From NCBI RefSeq assembly GCF_025642135.1, contig NZ_CP106793.1:248001-312000 (forward strand): a DNA stretch of 64,000 nucleotides. The letters run 5' to 3'. The notes under the pieces were generated by a model. That model was not told the DNA's origin. It worked only from the letters and a program-made list of their open reading frames with translations, and did not search any database. A program made the position numbers and the translations under genes. The stretch is from Streptomyces cynarae. Lineage in GTDB: Bacteria; Actinomycetota; Actinomycetes; Streptomycetales; Streptomycetaceae. This document shows, piece by piece, positions 38,815-46,960 of the stretch (positions are counted from its first letter, which is position 1; each line of letters begins with the position of its first letter).

Positions 38815-38915
38815 CCGGGCGCAGGCGTCAGAATCCCGTCAAGATCGGGGCCTGCGGCGTTAGAACAGCGTCAGCGGCACGTCCCCCGCACACACACCCG
38901 CCTACCGTCGGCATT

Positions 38916-39434
38916 ATGCGCAGGAGAAGTCCGCCAGGACCGGCCGGCGACCGCCACTGGAGCGGCAGCGCGCGGCTCGCGGCCCTCTGTGCCTGCGTCT
39001 TCGCCGCGCTGACCCTGCTCATCGACTGGGACGCCGGCACCCTGACCGCCCCCCGCGCCCTGCTGTGGACCGCCCTGTCCGCCGCGATCTTCGTCATGCT
39101 GCTGCCGCACCACGTCACGGCGGGCTCCGGCTGGCTGGCCGTACGCGGCCCCCTGCGTCGGCAGACCGTACGGACAGACGCCCTGACGTCCGTACGGCAG
39201 TACGGCGACGTCAGCACTCACCTCGTCCTGAGGGACGCCTACGGCCACCGCCTGGAACTCGACCCCCGCGTCCTGGCCGCCAACCCCTTCCTCTGGCACG
39301 AACTCGACACCGGCGTCCGCCGCTCTCTTGAGCGCGGGACACTCCGCCAAGGAACGGACGTCCTGGAGCACCTGGTTCGGCAGATCGACGGCGAGACGGC
39401 CCAGGCGGTCCTCAGGGCCTCCGGCCTGTCCTGA
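38916..39434 (+). CDS. Two-helix membrane protein, paralogue of 34339-34896
   Basis: 172 residues: helices LAALCACVFAALTLLIDWDAG and LLWTALSAAIFVMLLPHHV, then GSGWLAVRGPLRRQTVRTDALTSVR, HLVLRDAYGHRLELDPRVL, NPFLWHELDTG and the ending AQAVLRASGLS. Each block aligns with the 34339 protein (IDWGSG/IDWDAG, NPWLW/NPFLW, EASGLE/RASGLS). Probably an old duplication flanking the antiporter block. Unknown function. Confidence 0.75.
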   Translation: MRRRSPPGPAGDRHWSGSARLAALCACVFAALTLLIDWDAGTLTAPRALLWTALSAAIFVMLLPHHVTAGSGWLAVRGPLRRQTVRTDALTSVRQYGDVSTHLVLRDAYGHRLELDPRVLAANPFLWHELDTGVRRSLERGTLRQGTDVLEHLVRQIDGETAQAVLRASGLS

Positions 39435-39710
39435 TCCTCAGCGGAGGGAAGCTCCCGCCATCGAGGTGTCCTGCAGGGCGGCGTTGCGTTGGGTCCAGAA
39501 GGATGCCGACTACGGCTTTCAGCCCGACAACCGTGGTGCGCGGCCCCGTTGTTGGAGAGGTGGGACCCGGACGTGCGCTACGTCAGCACGCGTGTCAAGT
39601 ACAGCTGCCGGTGGTCCGGGGGCGCCGACCCGATTCGGGGGGAGCACGGACTCGGGGTCGTCACGGCGGTCTGCCGAAGCTTCGAGGTGCACTGCGAGCC
39701 GGTAGGGGTC

Positions 39711-40115
39711 TTAGTTGCTCGGGGCGGCGGCGGTCTCACGCTCGGGCTCCTGGGCGGGGAGCGCGGTGTCGCTCATGCCGAGGCGGAGGTGCTCGACGTG
39801 GTAGAGGGCCTGGTCGAGGAGTTCGGCGACGTGGTTGTCGTAGAGGGCGTAGACGACTGAGCGGCCCTTGCGGGTGCCGGTGACCAGGCCGAGGTTGCGC
39901 AGGAGCCGCAGTTGGTGGGAGCAGGCGGACTGCTCCATGCCGACCTCGGCGGCCAGTTCGGTCGCCGGCAGGGGGCCTTCACGCAGGCGGGCGAGGATGA
40001 GCAGGCGTGAAGGGGTGGCCAGGGCCTGCAGGGTGGTGGCCACCTTGGCGGCATTGGCCGCGTCCAGGCGTGTGCGCGGGACGTTGCTGGAAGTCGGTGC
40101 GGCTCCGTGACCCAT
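39711..40115 (-). CDS. ArsR/SmtB-family metal-sensing repressor
   Basis: 134 residues. The winged helix is visible as LQALATPSRLLILARLREGPLPATELAAEVGMEQSACSHQLRLL. The C-terminal helix has DNHVAELLDQALYHVEHLRLG, the alpha-5 metal-site pattern (Asp-x-His ... His-x-x-His) of SmtB/NmtR-like sensors. There is no ArsR-type CxC. It is divergent from a P1B-4 metal ATPase with an inverted-repeat operator between them, so it should derepress the pump when Zn, Co or Ni is high. MGHGAAPTSSN is the preferred start. Confidence 0.9.
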   Translation of the reverse strand: MGHGAAPTSSNVPRTRLDAANAAKVATTLQALATPSRLLILARLREGPLPATELAAEVGMEQSACSHQLRLLRNLGLVTGTRKGRSVVYALYDNHVAELLDQALYHVEHLRLGMSDTALPAQEPERETAAAPSN

Positions 40116-40138
40116 GGGCCCATGGTACGCCGCGCCAT

Positions 40139-40166
40139 GAACGCATGAATCGATGTTCATTCGTTC
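40139..40166. promoter_or_regulatory. ArsR/SmtB-type operator between repressor and metal ATPase
   Basis: Arms GAACGCATGAA and TTCATTCGTTC separated by TCGATG; 10 of 11 positions pair. The ATGAA-N-TTCAT core is typical of SmtB-family boxes. It lies between the divergent starts at 40115 and 40227, placed to repress both. Confidence 0.8.
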
Positions 40167-40226
40167 CTGTTACGGTGGTGGGGCTGGACGCCTTCTGCCG
40201 TCGTTGTGTTTAAAGGGACCGTTTCG

Positions 40227-42203
40227 ATGTCTTCCACTCTCACCCGCCCGGCTCCGGCGGAGGCCGCTCGCGAGCCGGTGGCGCCCAGGCGCAAAACGCG
40301 GATCTTCGCGCTGCCCGAGGCCCGCTGGGCGGCCGCGGCGCTGGTGCTGTTCCTGGTTGCGCTGCCGCTGTATCTGGCCGGCGCGCCGGCCTGGGCGTGG
40401 GGTCCGTTGTTCGCTCTCACCTATGCGACCGGCGGGTGGGAGCCGGGCTGGGCCGGGCTTCAGGCGCTGCGGGAGAAGACCCTGGATGTGGACCTGCTGA
40501 TGGTGGTCGCGGCGCTTGGGGCGGCGGCGATCGGGCAGGTGCTGGACGGTGCGCTGCTGATCGTCATCTTCGCCACCTCCGGCGCTCTGGAGGCGGTCGC
40601 CACCGCCCGCACCGCTGACTCGGTGCGCGGCCTGCTCGACCTCGCCCCGGCGACCGCGGCCCGGCTTGCGGATGACGGCACCGAGGAGACGGTGCCGACC
40701 GAGCGGCTCGGCGTGGGCGACGTCATCCTGGTGCGGCCCGGTGAGCGGATCGGCGCCGATGGCCGTGTGCTGGACGGGGCCAGTGAGGTCGATCAGGCCA
40801 CCATCACCGGCGAACCGCTGCCCGTGGCCAAGCAGGCGGGCGACGAGGTCTTCGCCGGCACGCTGAACGGCACCGGCGCCTTGCGGGTGAAGGTCGAGCG
40901 CGACCCGTCGGACTCGGTGATCGCCCGGATCGTGGCCATGGTCGAGGAAGCCTCCGAGACCAAGGCCCCCACTCAGCTGTTCATCGAGAAAGTCGAGCAG
41001 CGCTACAGCCTCGGCATGGTCGCCGCCACCCTCGCCTTGTTCGTCCTGCCGCTCGTCTTCGGGGCCGATCTGCAGTCCACGTTGCTGCGCGCCATGACCT
41101 TCATGATCGTTGCCTCGCCGTGTGCGGTGGTGCTGGCCACGATGCCGCCGCTGCTGTCGGCGATCGCCAACGCCGGGCGCCACGGCGTGCTGGTCAAGTC
41201 CGCCGTGGTGATGGAACGCCTCGGGCAGGTGGACGCGGTCGCCCTGGACAAGACCGGCACGCTGACGGAGGGCACCCCGCGCGTGACCGACATCCGCCCG
41301 CTGGCCGCTTCCGGCCTGTCCGAAGGCGAGCTGCTACGGCTCGCCGCGGCGGCCGAGCATCCCAGCGAGCATCCACTGGCCCGCGCCATCGTGGACGCCG
41401 CCCGCCTCCGCAGCCTCGGCATCCCGCTGGTGGAAGACTTCGTCTCCACCCCTGGCGCCGGGGTCAGCGCGAGGGTGGAGGGCCGTACCGTCGCGGTCGG
41501 CAGCCCCGCCCGCCTCCTGGACAACCCCACCGGCCGCCCCTCCATCGCCATGGCCGCGGGCCTGGAAGAAGAAGGCCGCACCGCCGTGCTGGTCACCCTC
41601 GACGGCACGCCGGTGGGGGTGCTGGGCATCGCCGACCGGCTCCGCGAGGAGGCCGCCACGACCGTCGCGGCCCTGGGCGAGCTGGCGGGCAGCGCTCCGG
41701 TGCTCGTCACGGGCGACAACCCTTGTGCGGCGGCCCGGCTCGCCAGCGAGGTGGGCATCACCGACGTCCGAGCGGGTCTCCTCCCGCAGGACAAGGTGAG
41801 TGTGGTGCAGGAAATGGAGCAGGCGGGCCGGAAGGTGCTGGTGGTCGGTGACGGCGTCAACGACGCCCCCGCCCTGGCTTCCGCCCACACCGGCATCGCC
41901 ATGGGCCGCGCCGGATCCGACCTCGCCCTGGAGACCGCCGACGCGGTCGTGGTGCGAGACGAGCTGGCCACCATCCCCGCCGTCGTCCGCCTCTCCCGCC
42001 AGGCGCGCCGCCTGGTCGTACAAAACCTGGTCATCGCCGCGGCGTTCATCAACAGCCTGGCCATCTGGGACCTGGCCGGCACCCTGCCCCTGCCAATGGG
42101 TGTCGCAGGCCACGAAGGGTCCACCGTCATCGTCGGCCTCAACGGCCTGCGCCTGCTCGCCGACAGCGCCTGGCGCCGCGCCCACGCCGGGACCGGCCGG
42201 TGA
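40227..42203 (+). CDS. P1B-4-type heavy-metal exporting ATPase
   Basis: 658 residues. There is no N-terminal metal-binding domain. The helix-6 motif is SPC (residues 297-299) and the last helices carry HEGST (629-633), the combination defining subgroup P1B-4 (Co/Ni/Fe/Zn exporters such as CoaT/CtpD). Other P-type marks: TGEP, phospho-acceptor Asp341 in DKTGT, the SEHPLA His-Pro motif, and GDGVNDAPAL. AAAGGGA precedes the ATG. It overlaps the next gene by 4 bp (GTGA). The metal cannot be fixed from sequence; Co or Zn is most likely. Confidence 0.93.
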   Translation: MSSTLTRPAPAEAAREPVAPRRKTRIFALPEARWAAAALVLFLVALPLYLAGAPAWAWGPLFALTYATGGWEPGWAGLQALREKTLDVDLLMVVAALGAAAIGQVLDGALLIVIFATSGALEAVATARTADSVRGLLDLAPATAARLADDGTEETVPTERLGVGDVILVRPGERIGADGRVLDGASEVDQATITGEPLPVAKQAGDEVFAGTLNGTGALRVKVERDPSDSVIARIVAMVEEASETKAPTQLFIEKVEQRYSLGMVAATLALFVLPLVFGADLQSTLLRAMTFMIVASPCAVVLATMPPLLSAIANAGRHGVLVKSAVVMERLGQVDAVALDKTGTLTEGTPRVTDIRPLAASGLSEGELLRLAAAAEHPSEHPLARAIVDAARLRSLGIPLVEDFVSTPGAGVSARVEGRTVAVGSPARLLDNPTGRPSIAMAAGLEEEGRTAVLVTLDGTPVGVLGIADRLREEAATTVAALGELAGSAPVLVTGDNPCAAARLASEVGITDVRAGLLPQDKVSVVQEMEQAGRKVLVVGDGVNDAPALASAHTGIAMGRAGSDLALETADAVVVRDELATIPAVVRLSRQARRLVVQNLVIAAAFINSLAIWDLAGTLPLPMGVAGHEGSTVIVGLNGLRLLADSAWRRAHAGTGR

Positions 42204-42607
42204 GCCGCCGCGCCCGCAAGGCTGCCCCCACCACGGCAGGGGCAGACCGATGCACCGTCACCGTCTGCCGCGGCTGCTGCTGCGGCACCCCCAAGATCCC
42301 CAATGTCGACCACGCTGCCCAACTGGCCGGGCTACGCCGCGCGCTGGAGGACACCGCTCAGGTGCGGGTGACCGACTGCCTGGACGCCTGCGAGCAGGCC
42401 AACGTCATCGTCGTCCAGCCCTCCGCCGCCGGACGTGTGGCCGGCGGACGCCCGGTATGGCTGGGCCTGGTCAACGACCTCGACGCCACCGACGACATCG
42501 CCACCTGGGTGCGCTCCGGCGGTCCCGGGCTCGCCGACCCGCCAGGCGTGCTCGACCTGTACGCGTTCACTCCCTCCCGCCGCATCCGCCAAGCCGTCGA
42601 GAGCTGA
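42200..42607 (+). CDS. (2Fe-2S) thioredoxin-like ferredoxin protein
   Basis: 135 residues from a GTG that overlaps the ATPase stop. The cysteines CRGCCCG near residue 23 and DCLDACEQANVI near 59 match the thioredoxin-fold 2Fe-2S protein family. It also has the PVWLGLVNDLDATDDIATWV ending common to actinobacterial members. Tight coupling to a P1B-4 ATPase suggests a role in metal or Fe-S stress, for example as a metal-sensitive redox partner (inference). Confidence 0.82.
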   Translation: MSRRARKAAPTTAGADRCTVTVCRGCCCGTPKIPNVDHAAQLAGLRRALEDTAQVRVTDCLDACEQANVIVVQPSAAGRVAGGRPVWLGLVNDLDATDDIATWVRSGGPGLADPPGVLDLYAFTPSRRIRQAVES

Positions 42608-42698
42608 CCCGCCCGGTCCAGACAGCGCAGCGAGCGCCCCGTGTCGGCTTTCGCCACCCGGGCCCGAGGGCCCTGCCATTCCTTCAGCGGTGCCGGAG

Positions 42699-43922
42699 TC
42701 ATCGTTCAGCGGATTGCGCCTGATCACCCTGCTCTCGGTCAATCGTCGGGCTGCCCGCGGCAGGACGGGGGGTGAAGAGCGCAGCGGCGGTCAGGACGGC
42801 GAGGGCGGCGAGGCCGCCGCTGAGCGTGCTGGCCGCGGCGACCGCGGCGACGAGGACGGGTCCGCCTGCGTCGCCGAGTTCACGGCCGAGTTCTGCGGCG
42901 CCCATCGTCTGGCCGAGCCGCTCGGCCGGGCTGGCTTCCGCCAGAGCCGCGAAGCCGAGCGGGGTGATCAATCCGGTTCCCGCTCCGATCAGTACAGCGG
43001 CGAGCAGAAGGCCGACCAGACCGGGCAGTGCCGCCACGGCGAGGCCTGCCGCGGTGATCGCGAGTCCGGCGCGGATCCCCGCGGTGGTGGTGATGCGCCC
43101 GTGGTCGAGGGCGGCCCCGGCGCGAGGCTGGATGAGGGCAGCGCTCGCCGCGAGCAGGGACACGACCGCACCCGTGGCGACGGGCCCAAGGTGCGCAGCG
43201 GCGCCGGCGACGGGCAGGAAGCCGACACCAGCAGCGAGTGCCGCGGTGGCCGCCGCCAGAGCAGCCGTCGGCCACAGGAAGCTGCCCTGGCCGAGCCGCC
43301 TGGCGAGGTCGATGACGGTCTGCCTTTCCTTGGGCAGCGGCGGGGCGGAAGGTACGGCGAGGGCTGCCCAGACGGCGACTGCGGCGGCGAGGGCGGCCAT
43401 GGCGGTGAACAGCAGCGGCAGGCCGCCGACAGCGACCAGGAGGCTGCCGAGGAGGGGGCCGGCGGTGTAGCCGATGCTCTTGAAGAAGCCGTAGGAACCA
43501 AAGGCCCGGCCGCGCTTGGCGGCCGGATTGAGGCGGGCGACCAGCGCACTGGCGGCCGGGGAGAAGGCGGACGCGGCCGCTCCTTGGCCGAGGCGGGCCG
43601 CCCACAGCCATGCGGTGTGATCGGCCACGGCGAACAACGCGGAAGCCGCGGCGAAGGCGATCAGCCCGCCCAGGAGGACGGGGCGGGCGCCGACCCGGTC
43701 GGCCAGGGTGCCGAAGACGGGTTTCAGCAGGACCTCCGCGCCGTCGTAGAGGGCGAGCAGGCCGCCGAGGACGAGCAGGGAGTCATGGTGGCCGGTGGTG
43801 AAGCGGCCCAGGTTGGCGGCGACGCTGTGGGCGCCGAATGCGGTGGTGAACCCCGCGGCGTACAGGGGCCACAGCCGGACCCGGCCCGGAATGCGGCTGG
43901 AGTCGGGGGTAGTGGTCGGCAC
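42699..43922 (-). CDS. MFS transporter
   Basis: 407 residues with about 12 helices. The A-motif-like loop GTLADRVGARPVLLGG lies between helices 2 and 3. SYGFFKSIGYTAGPLLGSLL is typical of drug-exporting MFS members. It starts at GTG after a strong AGGAGG. It lies 34 bp downstream of the M56 peptidase gene in the same direction, so it is probably part of the BlaI-controlled unit. Substrate unknown. Confidence 0.9.
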   Translation of the reverse strand: MPTTTPDSSRIPGRVRLWPLYAAGFTTAFGAHSVAANLGRFTTGHHDSLLVLGGLLALYDGAEVLLKPVFGTLADRVGARPVLLGGLIAFAAASALFAVADHTAWLWAARLGQGAAASAFSPAASALVARLNPAAKRGRAFGSYGFFKSIGYTAGPLLGSLLVAVGGLPLLFTAMAALAAAVAVWAALAVPSAPPLPKERQTVIDLARRLGQGSFLWPTAALAAATAALAAGVGFLPVAGAAAHLGPVATGAVVSLLAASAALIQPRAGAALDHGRITTTAGIRAGLAITAAGLAVAALPGLVGLLLAAVLIGAGTGLITPLGFAALAEASPAERLGQTMGAAELGRELGDAGGPVLVAAVAAASTLSGGLAALAVLTAAALFTPRPAAGSPTIDREQGDQAQSAER

Positions 43923-43956
43923 CGGTTGCCTCCTGGGCGAGGGCGTGGCGGGCGGG

Positions 43957-44934
43957 TCAGCCGGCTCCTGCGACTTTGAGCAGCAGGTGCAGGTCGTGGG
44001 CGGCGGCAAAGGCGCACACGGCACTGGAGCCGACTATGGCCGCCGCCCCGGCCAGCGGCAGGAGCGGAAGGTTCAGCGGCAGCGAGTACACCCGGGGTTC
44101 GGCAAGCAGTGCGGCAACGCGGCGGGGAACCGGCCCCGCGGCCTTGAGTGGGTTGCGGCGGCGGCCCAGCAGGCCGAGCACCGCGCCGGACAGGCCCTTG
44201 CGGGCTGGGCGGCGCGTAGTGGCCAGGGCGGCCTTGCCGATGGCGCGGGCGACCTGACGACGGTCCCCGCACGCGGTCGCCGCACGCTCGTCCGCCCAGC
44301 GCTCGATGGTGTAGGCGACGGCGGAGGCCACCGGCCTCAGCAGCGGGTTGCAGGTGGCGGCCAGCTGAGCGACCGCGACGAACGCGTAGTGGTGACACGC
44401 CAGATGGGCGCTCTCGTGGGCGAGCATGGCCTCGCGGTCCCCGTCGTCCAGAGCCTCGAGCATGCCGGTGGAGACCACGATGCGGCCGGGAAGCCCGGGG
44501 ATCGCGTAGGCGTCCGGTGCGGCGTCGGCCATGACCACGACTCGGTCTGCTCCCGGCAGGCAGGCGGCCTCGAACACGGCACCCGCCAGCGCCCGCATCC
44601 GCCGCCACAACATCCGCATCCCCGCCGACAGTGCGACGGCAAGCACCAAGCCGGCCACGACCGCCTCCACGGTGGAAACCGGATCGCCGGCGCGCACGGT
44701 GCTCACCGACCAGTCACCCGCCAGAGCGGTCAACGGCAGCCGCACCACACCCGCCACGAGCAACACACCCAACGCGGCACAGCTCAAGGCCGCCAGGGCC
44801 AGCGCGCTCGCGGTCAGCAGCCACGTCGCAAACCGCGGCTCCAACCGCTCGGCCAACGGCCCGGCAGCCCACGCAGCCGGAACCGGAAACAACAGCGGCA
44901 GGTACACCAGCAGGTGCCACACCATGCCGCTCAC
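43957..44934 (-). CDS. M56 (BlaR1-type) membrane zinc metalloprotease
   Basis: 325 residues. Membrane helices flank a cytoplasmic gluzincin domain with the zinc motif HESAH (in AMLAHESAHLACHH) and a downstream ERWADERAA as third ligand. There is no penicillin-binding sensor domain, so it is not a full BlaR1. The start GTG overlaps the BlaI stop by 4 bp. In the BlaR/MecR scheme the protease inactivates BlaI upon signal. The signal here is unknown. Confidence 0.9.
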   Translation of the reverse strand: MSGMVWHLLVYLPLLFPVPAAWAAGPLAERLEPRFATWLLTASALALAALSCAALGVLLVAGVVRLPLTALAGDWSVSTVRAGDPVSTVEAVVAGLVLAVALSAGMRMLWRRMRALAGAVFEAACLPGADRVVVMADAAPDAYAIPGLPGRIVVSTGMLEALDDGDREAMLAHESAHLACHHYAFVAVAQLAATCNPLLRPVASAVAYTIERWADERAATACGDRRQVARAIGKAALATTRRPARKGLSGAVLGLLGRRRNPLKAAGPVPRRVAALLAEPRVYSLPLNLPLLPLAGAAAIVGSSAVCAFAAAHDLHLLLKVAGAG

Positions 44935-45311
44935 CCCTCGCCGAGCTCGCCGAGAAGCTGCCGCAACAGCTGCTCGTCGCTGCTTGGGAGTTCCTCGACG
45001 AACCGGGTCAGCACCGCCTGGCGGTCCGAGTCGGACTCCAGCACCTGCCGCATCCGGCGGGCAGTCAGACCGTGGGTGTCCGTCACCGGCGCATATGCGT
45101 AGGCGCGGCCCTGCTTGGACCGGGTGAGCAGCCCCTTGTCGAACATCCGGGAGAGCACCGTCACCACCGTGCTGTAGGCCAGGCCGTTGTCCAGGCGCTC
45201 CAGTACCTCGCCGGGGGTCAGCGGCTGAGGCGAGGACTGCAGCAGGGCGAGGACCTCGGCCTCCAGCGCGCCACCCGGTCTGCGGTCCGCCGGAGCGGGT
45301 CCGCTGTTCAT
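44931..45311 (-). CDS. BlaI/MecI-family repressor
   Basis: 126 residues. The winged helix reads LEAEVLALLQSSPQPLTPGEVLERL and YSTVVTVLSRMFDKGLLTRSKQGRAYAYAP, followed by a helical dimerisation and cleavage region. It is encoded directly before the M56 protease. Boxes of the TCTAC-N6-GTAGA type lie in its promoter, and a further one lies towards the divergent PAP2 gene, so it probably controls both directions. Confidence 0.92.
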   Translation of the reverse strand: MNSGPAPADRRPGGALEAEVLALLQSSPQPLTPGEVLERLDNGLAYSTVVTVLSRMFDKGLLTRSKQGRAYAYAPVTDTHGLTARRMRQVLESDSDRQAVLTRFVEELPSSDEQLLRQLLGELGEG

Positions 45312-45335
45312 GAGTTGGCTACCTCCCGTTCATCA

Positions 45336-45370
45336 TCTACAGTTCCGTAGAACTTCTACCGCTTCGTAGA
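45336..45370. promoter_or_regulatory. Two BlaI-type operator boxes
   Basis: TCTAC-AGTTCC-GTAGA at 45336-45351 and TCTAC-CGCTTC-GTAGA at 45355-45370. The second extends to 9-bp perfect arms (AACTTCTAC/GTAGAAGTT, 45351-45374). Their centres are 19 bp apart. They lie just upstream of the BlaI start. Confidence 0.82.
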
Positions 45371-45457
45371 AGTTAGCGCGCCGTCGAGTCTGCCATGCCA
45401 TCCGGGTGCGGCAAACCACTCGACACACCGCCAGAACCCTGCAGTACGACGCCAACT

Positions 45458-45473
45458 TCTACAGACGCATAGA
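45458..45473. promoter_or_regulatory. Third BlaI-type box, facing the PAP2 gene
   Basis: TCTAC-AGACGC-ATAGA, one mismatch from the two boxes near BlaI, 60 bp before the PAP2 start. It suggests that the phosphatase belongs to the same regulon. Confidence 0.6.
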
Positions 45474-45532
45474 CGCCGGCATCGGGTCCTGGTCTGCCGT
45501 CCCTTCTTCTGCTCCCCGGGAGATACCGCCTG

Positions 45533-46180
45533 ATGACGCCCCACCCTGTCGTCCAGCTCGCCTTCGACGGCTCCAGCATCGACGGCTCACTGTTCACCAC
45601 CGTCACGGATTTCGCCCGGGACACGAAGTGGCTGAACACCCCGCTCAGCCTGTGGACCAATGCCGGGCTCGGCGTGTTCGCGGTGCTGATGCTGGCTGGC
45701 TGGTGGAAGGCCCGCCGCCGCGACACCACCACCATGACCTTCGCCCTGGCCGTGCCCTTCGCCGTCATGGCCGCCTTCGCCGTCGCCGAGGTCGTCAAGA
45801 AGATCGTCGCGGAGGTACGCCCGTGCCACTCGCTGCCGCACGATTACTTCGTCAGCGCCTGCCCCGCCCGAACCGACTACGCCTTCCCCAGCGGACACAC
45901 CACCGTCGCCGCCGCGACCGTCGCCGCTCTCTGGCTCCTCGACCGGCGCCTTGCGGCGATCGCCGCCGTCTTCGCCCTCCTGGAGGGCTTCACCCGCGTC
46001 TACCTCGGTGACCACTACCCCCACGACGTTCTCGGCGCCGCACTCCTGGCCATGCCGGTCGCCTACCTGGCCGCCCGCATCCTGGGCCGCATCGCCATCC
46101 CGCTCGTCACCCGGCTCAGCACCGGCGCACTGAAGCCCGTACTGACCGCGCCTCCAGCCGGCGCCCACGCCGTTCGCTGA
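45533..46180 (+). CDS. PAP2-family membrane phosphatase
   Basis: 215 residues, about five helices. The three-part phosphatase signature is complete: KKIVAEVRP, PSGHTTVAA, and RVYLGDHYPHDVLGAA. Such enzymes dephosphorylate lipid pyrophosphates such as undecaprenyl-PP, or phosphatidic acid. It is divergent from BlaI with a shared type of operator, so a link to cell-wall stress is likely (inference). Confidence 0.9.
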   Translation: MTPHPVVQLAFDGSSIDGSLFTTVTDFARDTKWLNTPLSLWTNAGLGVFAVLMLAGWWKARRRDTTTMTFALAVPFAVMAAFAVAEVVKKIVAEVRPCHSLPHDYFVSACPARTDYAFPSGHTTVAAATVAALWLLDRRLAAIAAVFALLEGFTRVYLGDHYPHDVLGAALLAMPVAYLAARILGRIAIPLVTRLSTGALKPVLTAPPAGAHAVR

Positions 46181-46366
46181 CGCCCTGAGCAGCGAAACAC
46201 CCGACTTGCTTCGCCACCACCGCCAGGCTGGTTCAACCTGTGGGATTCGGCTCTTCGGACGAGATCATCGACTACCGCCCCACTCTTGGTCCGGTGGGTG
46301 CCAGTCAGTCGCGTGGGCGCGCACACGGGCGGGAGGCGCAACCAGATCGAGCAGGGATACCCTCAG

Positions 46367-46383
46367 GGGGTATGGTCTCCGGA
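46367..46383. promoter_or_regulatory. CsoR-type copper operator
   Basis: ATACCCTCAGGGGGTAT matches the ATACCC...GGGTAT pattern of Streptomyces CsoR sites. It lies 26 bp before the DUF6153 gene, which is followed by a Met/His-rich lipoprotein gene, so copper control is a coherent reading. Confidence 0.72.
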
Positions 46384-46408
46384 GCGAGACCGGGCGAGAA
46401 GGAGGGGC

Positions 46409-46858
46409 ATGGCCGTGGAGAGCGCACAGGCAGGCAGGCGGGGCGTTGCCCGGCTGCTGGCGGTGTGCGCGGTGCTGTTCGGCCTGTTCCTGATGCACGG
46501 CGCCCCGGCCACCGCGGCGGAGGGCTGCCACGGTGTCATGACCGCGGTTGCGTCCTCGCCTGTGGCCGCCGGCCACGACGCCGCCGTGATGGATACAGCC
46601 GCGCCGGCCGGGCACGGTCCCGGCCCCACGGTCCGGGCCGCCGACACATCCCGGATGTCCGGGATGCTGTGCGTCTCCACCCCCGCCCACGAGCGCACCC
46701 CGCTACCCGCCCCCGGCCTGCTCGCCGTGGCAGGTGGGGCAGCGCTCGCCCTGTGGACGCCGGCCCGACTGCGGGCGGCGGCCGGCAGGACGGGGCGGCG
46801 CGGTCCACCGGGCGGCGGACGAGATCTCCTGCTTCAGGTGTGCATCGCGCGGACGTGA
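46409..46858 (+). CDS. DUF6153-like Met/His-containing membrane protein
   Basis: 149 residues. Helix 1 is RLLAVCAVLFGLFLMHGAPATA, probably an uncleaved anchor or signal. A periplasmic loop contains scattered His and Met (GCHGVM, AGHDAAVMD, GHGPGP, MSGMLC). Helix 2 is GLLAVAGGAALALW, followed by a basic tail. GGAGG precedes the ATG. Behind a CsoR-type operator and before a copper-type lipoprotein, it is probably part of periplasmic copper handling. The family name is from memory of the pattern. Confidence 0.72.
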   Translation: MAVESAQAGRRGVARLLAVCAVLFGLFLMHGAPATAAEGCHGVMTAVASSPVAAGHDAAVMDTAAPAGHGPGPTVRAADTSRMSGMLCVSTPAHERTPLPAPGLLAVAGGAALALWTPARLRAAAGRTGRRGPPGGGRDLLLQVCIART

Positions 46859-46960
46859 CAGGCGCGCGCCGGACCCAGGCCCAGGCCGGAACCGGCACCG
46901 TGTCCTGCTCGTTTCCGCGCACCACCGGTGTGGTGCGCCCACCCGGAAAGACCCACGTCG

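Noticed and set aside
42435..45102. Plus-strand frames (over 400 codons) opposite the MFS and M56 genes
   Set aside because: Shadows; rich in Gly/Glu/Arg/Gln without structure.
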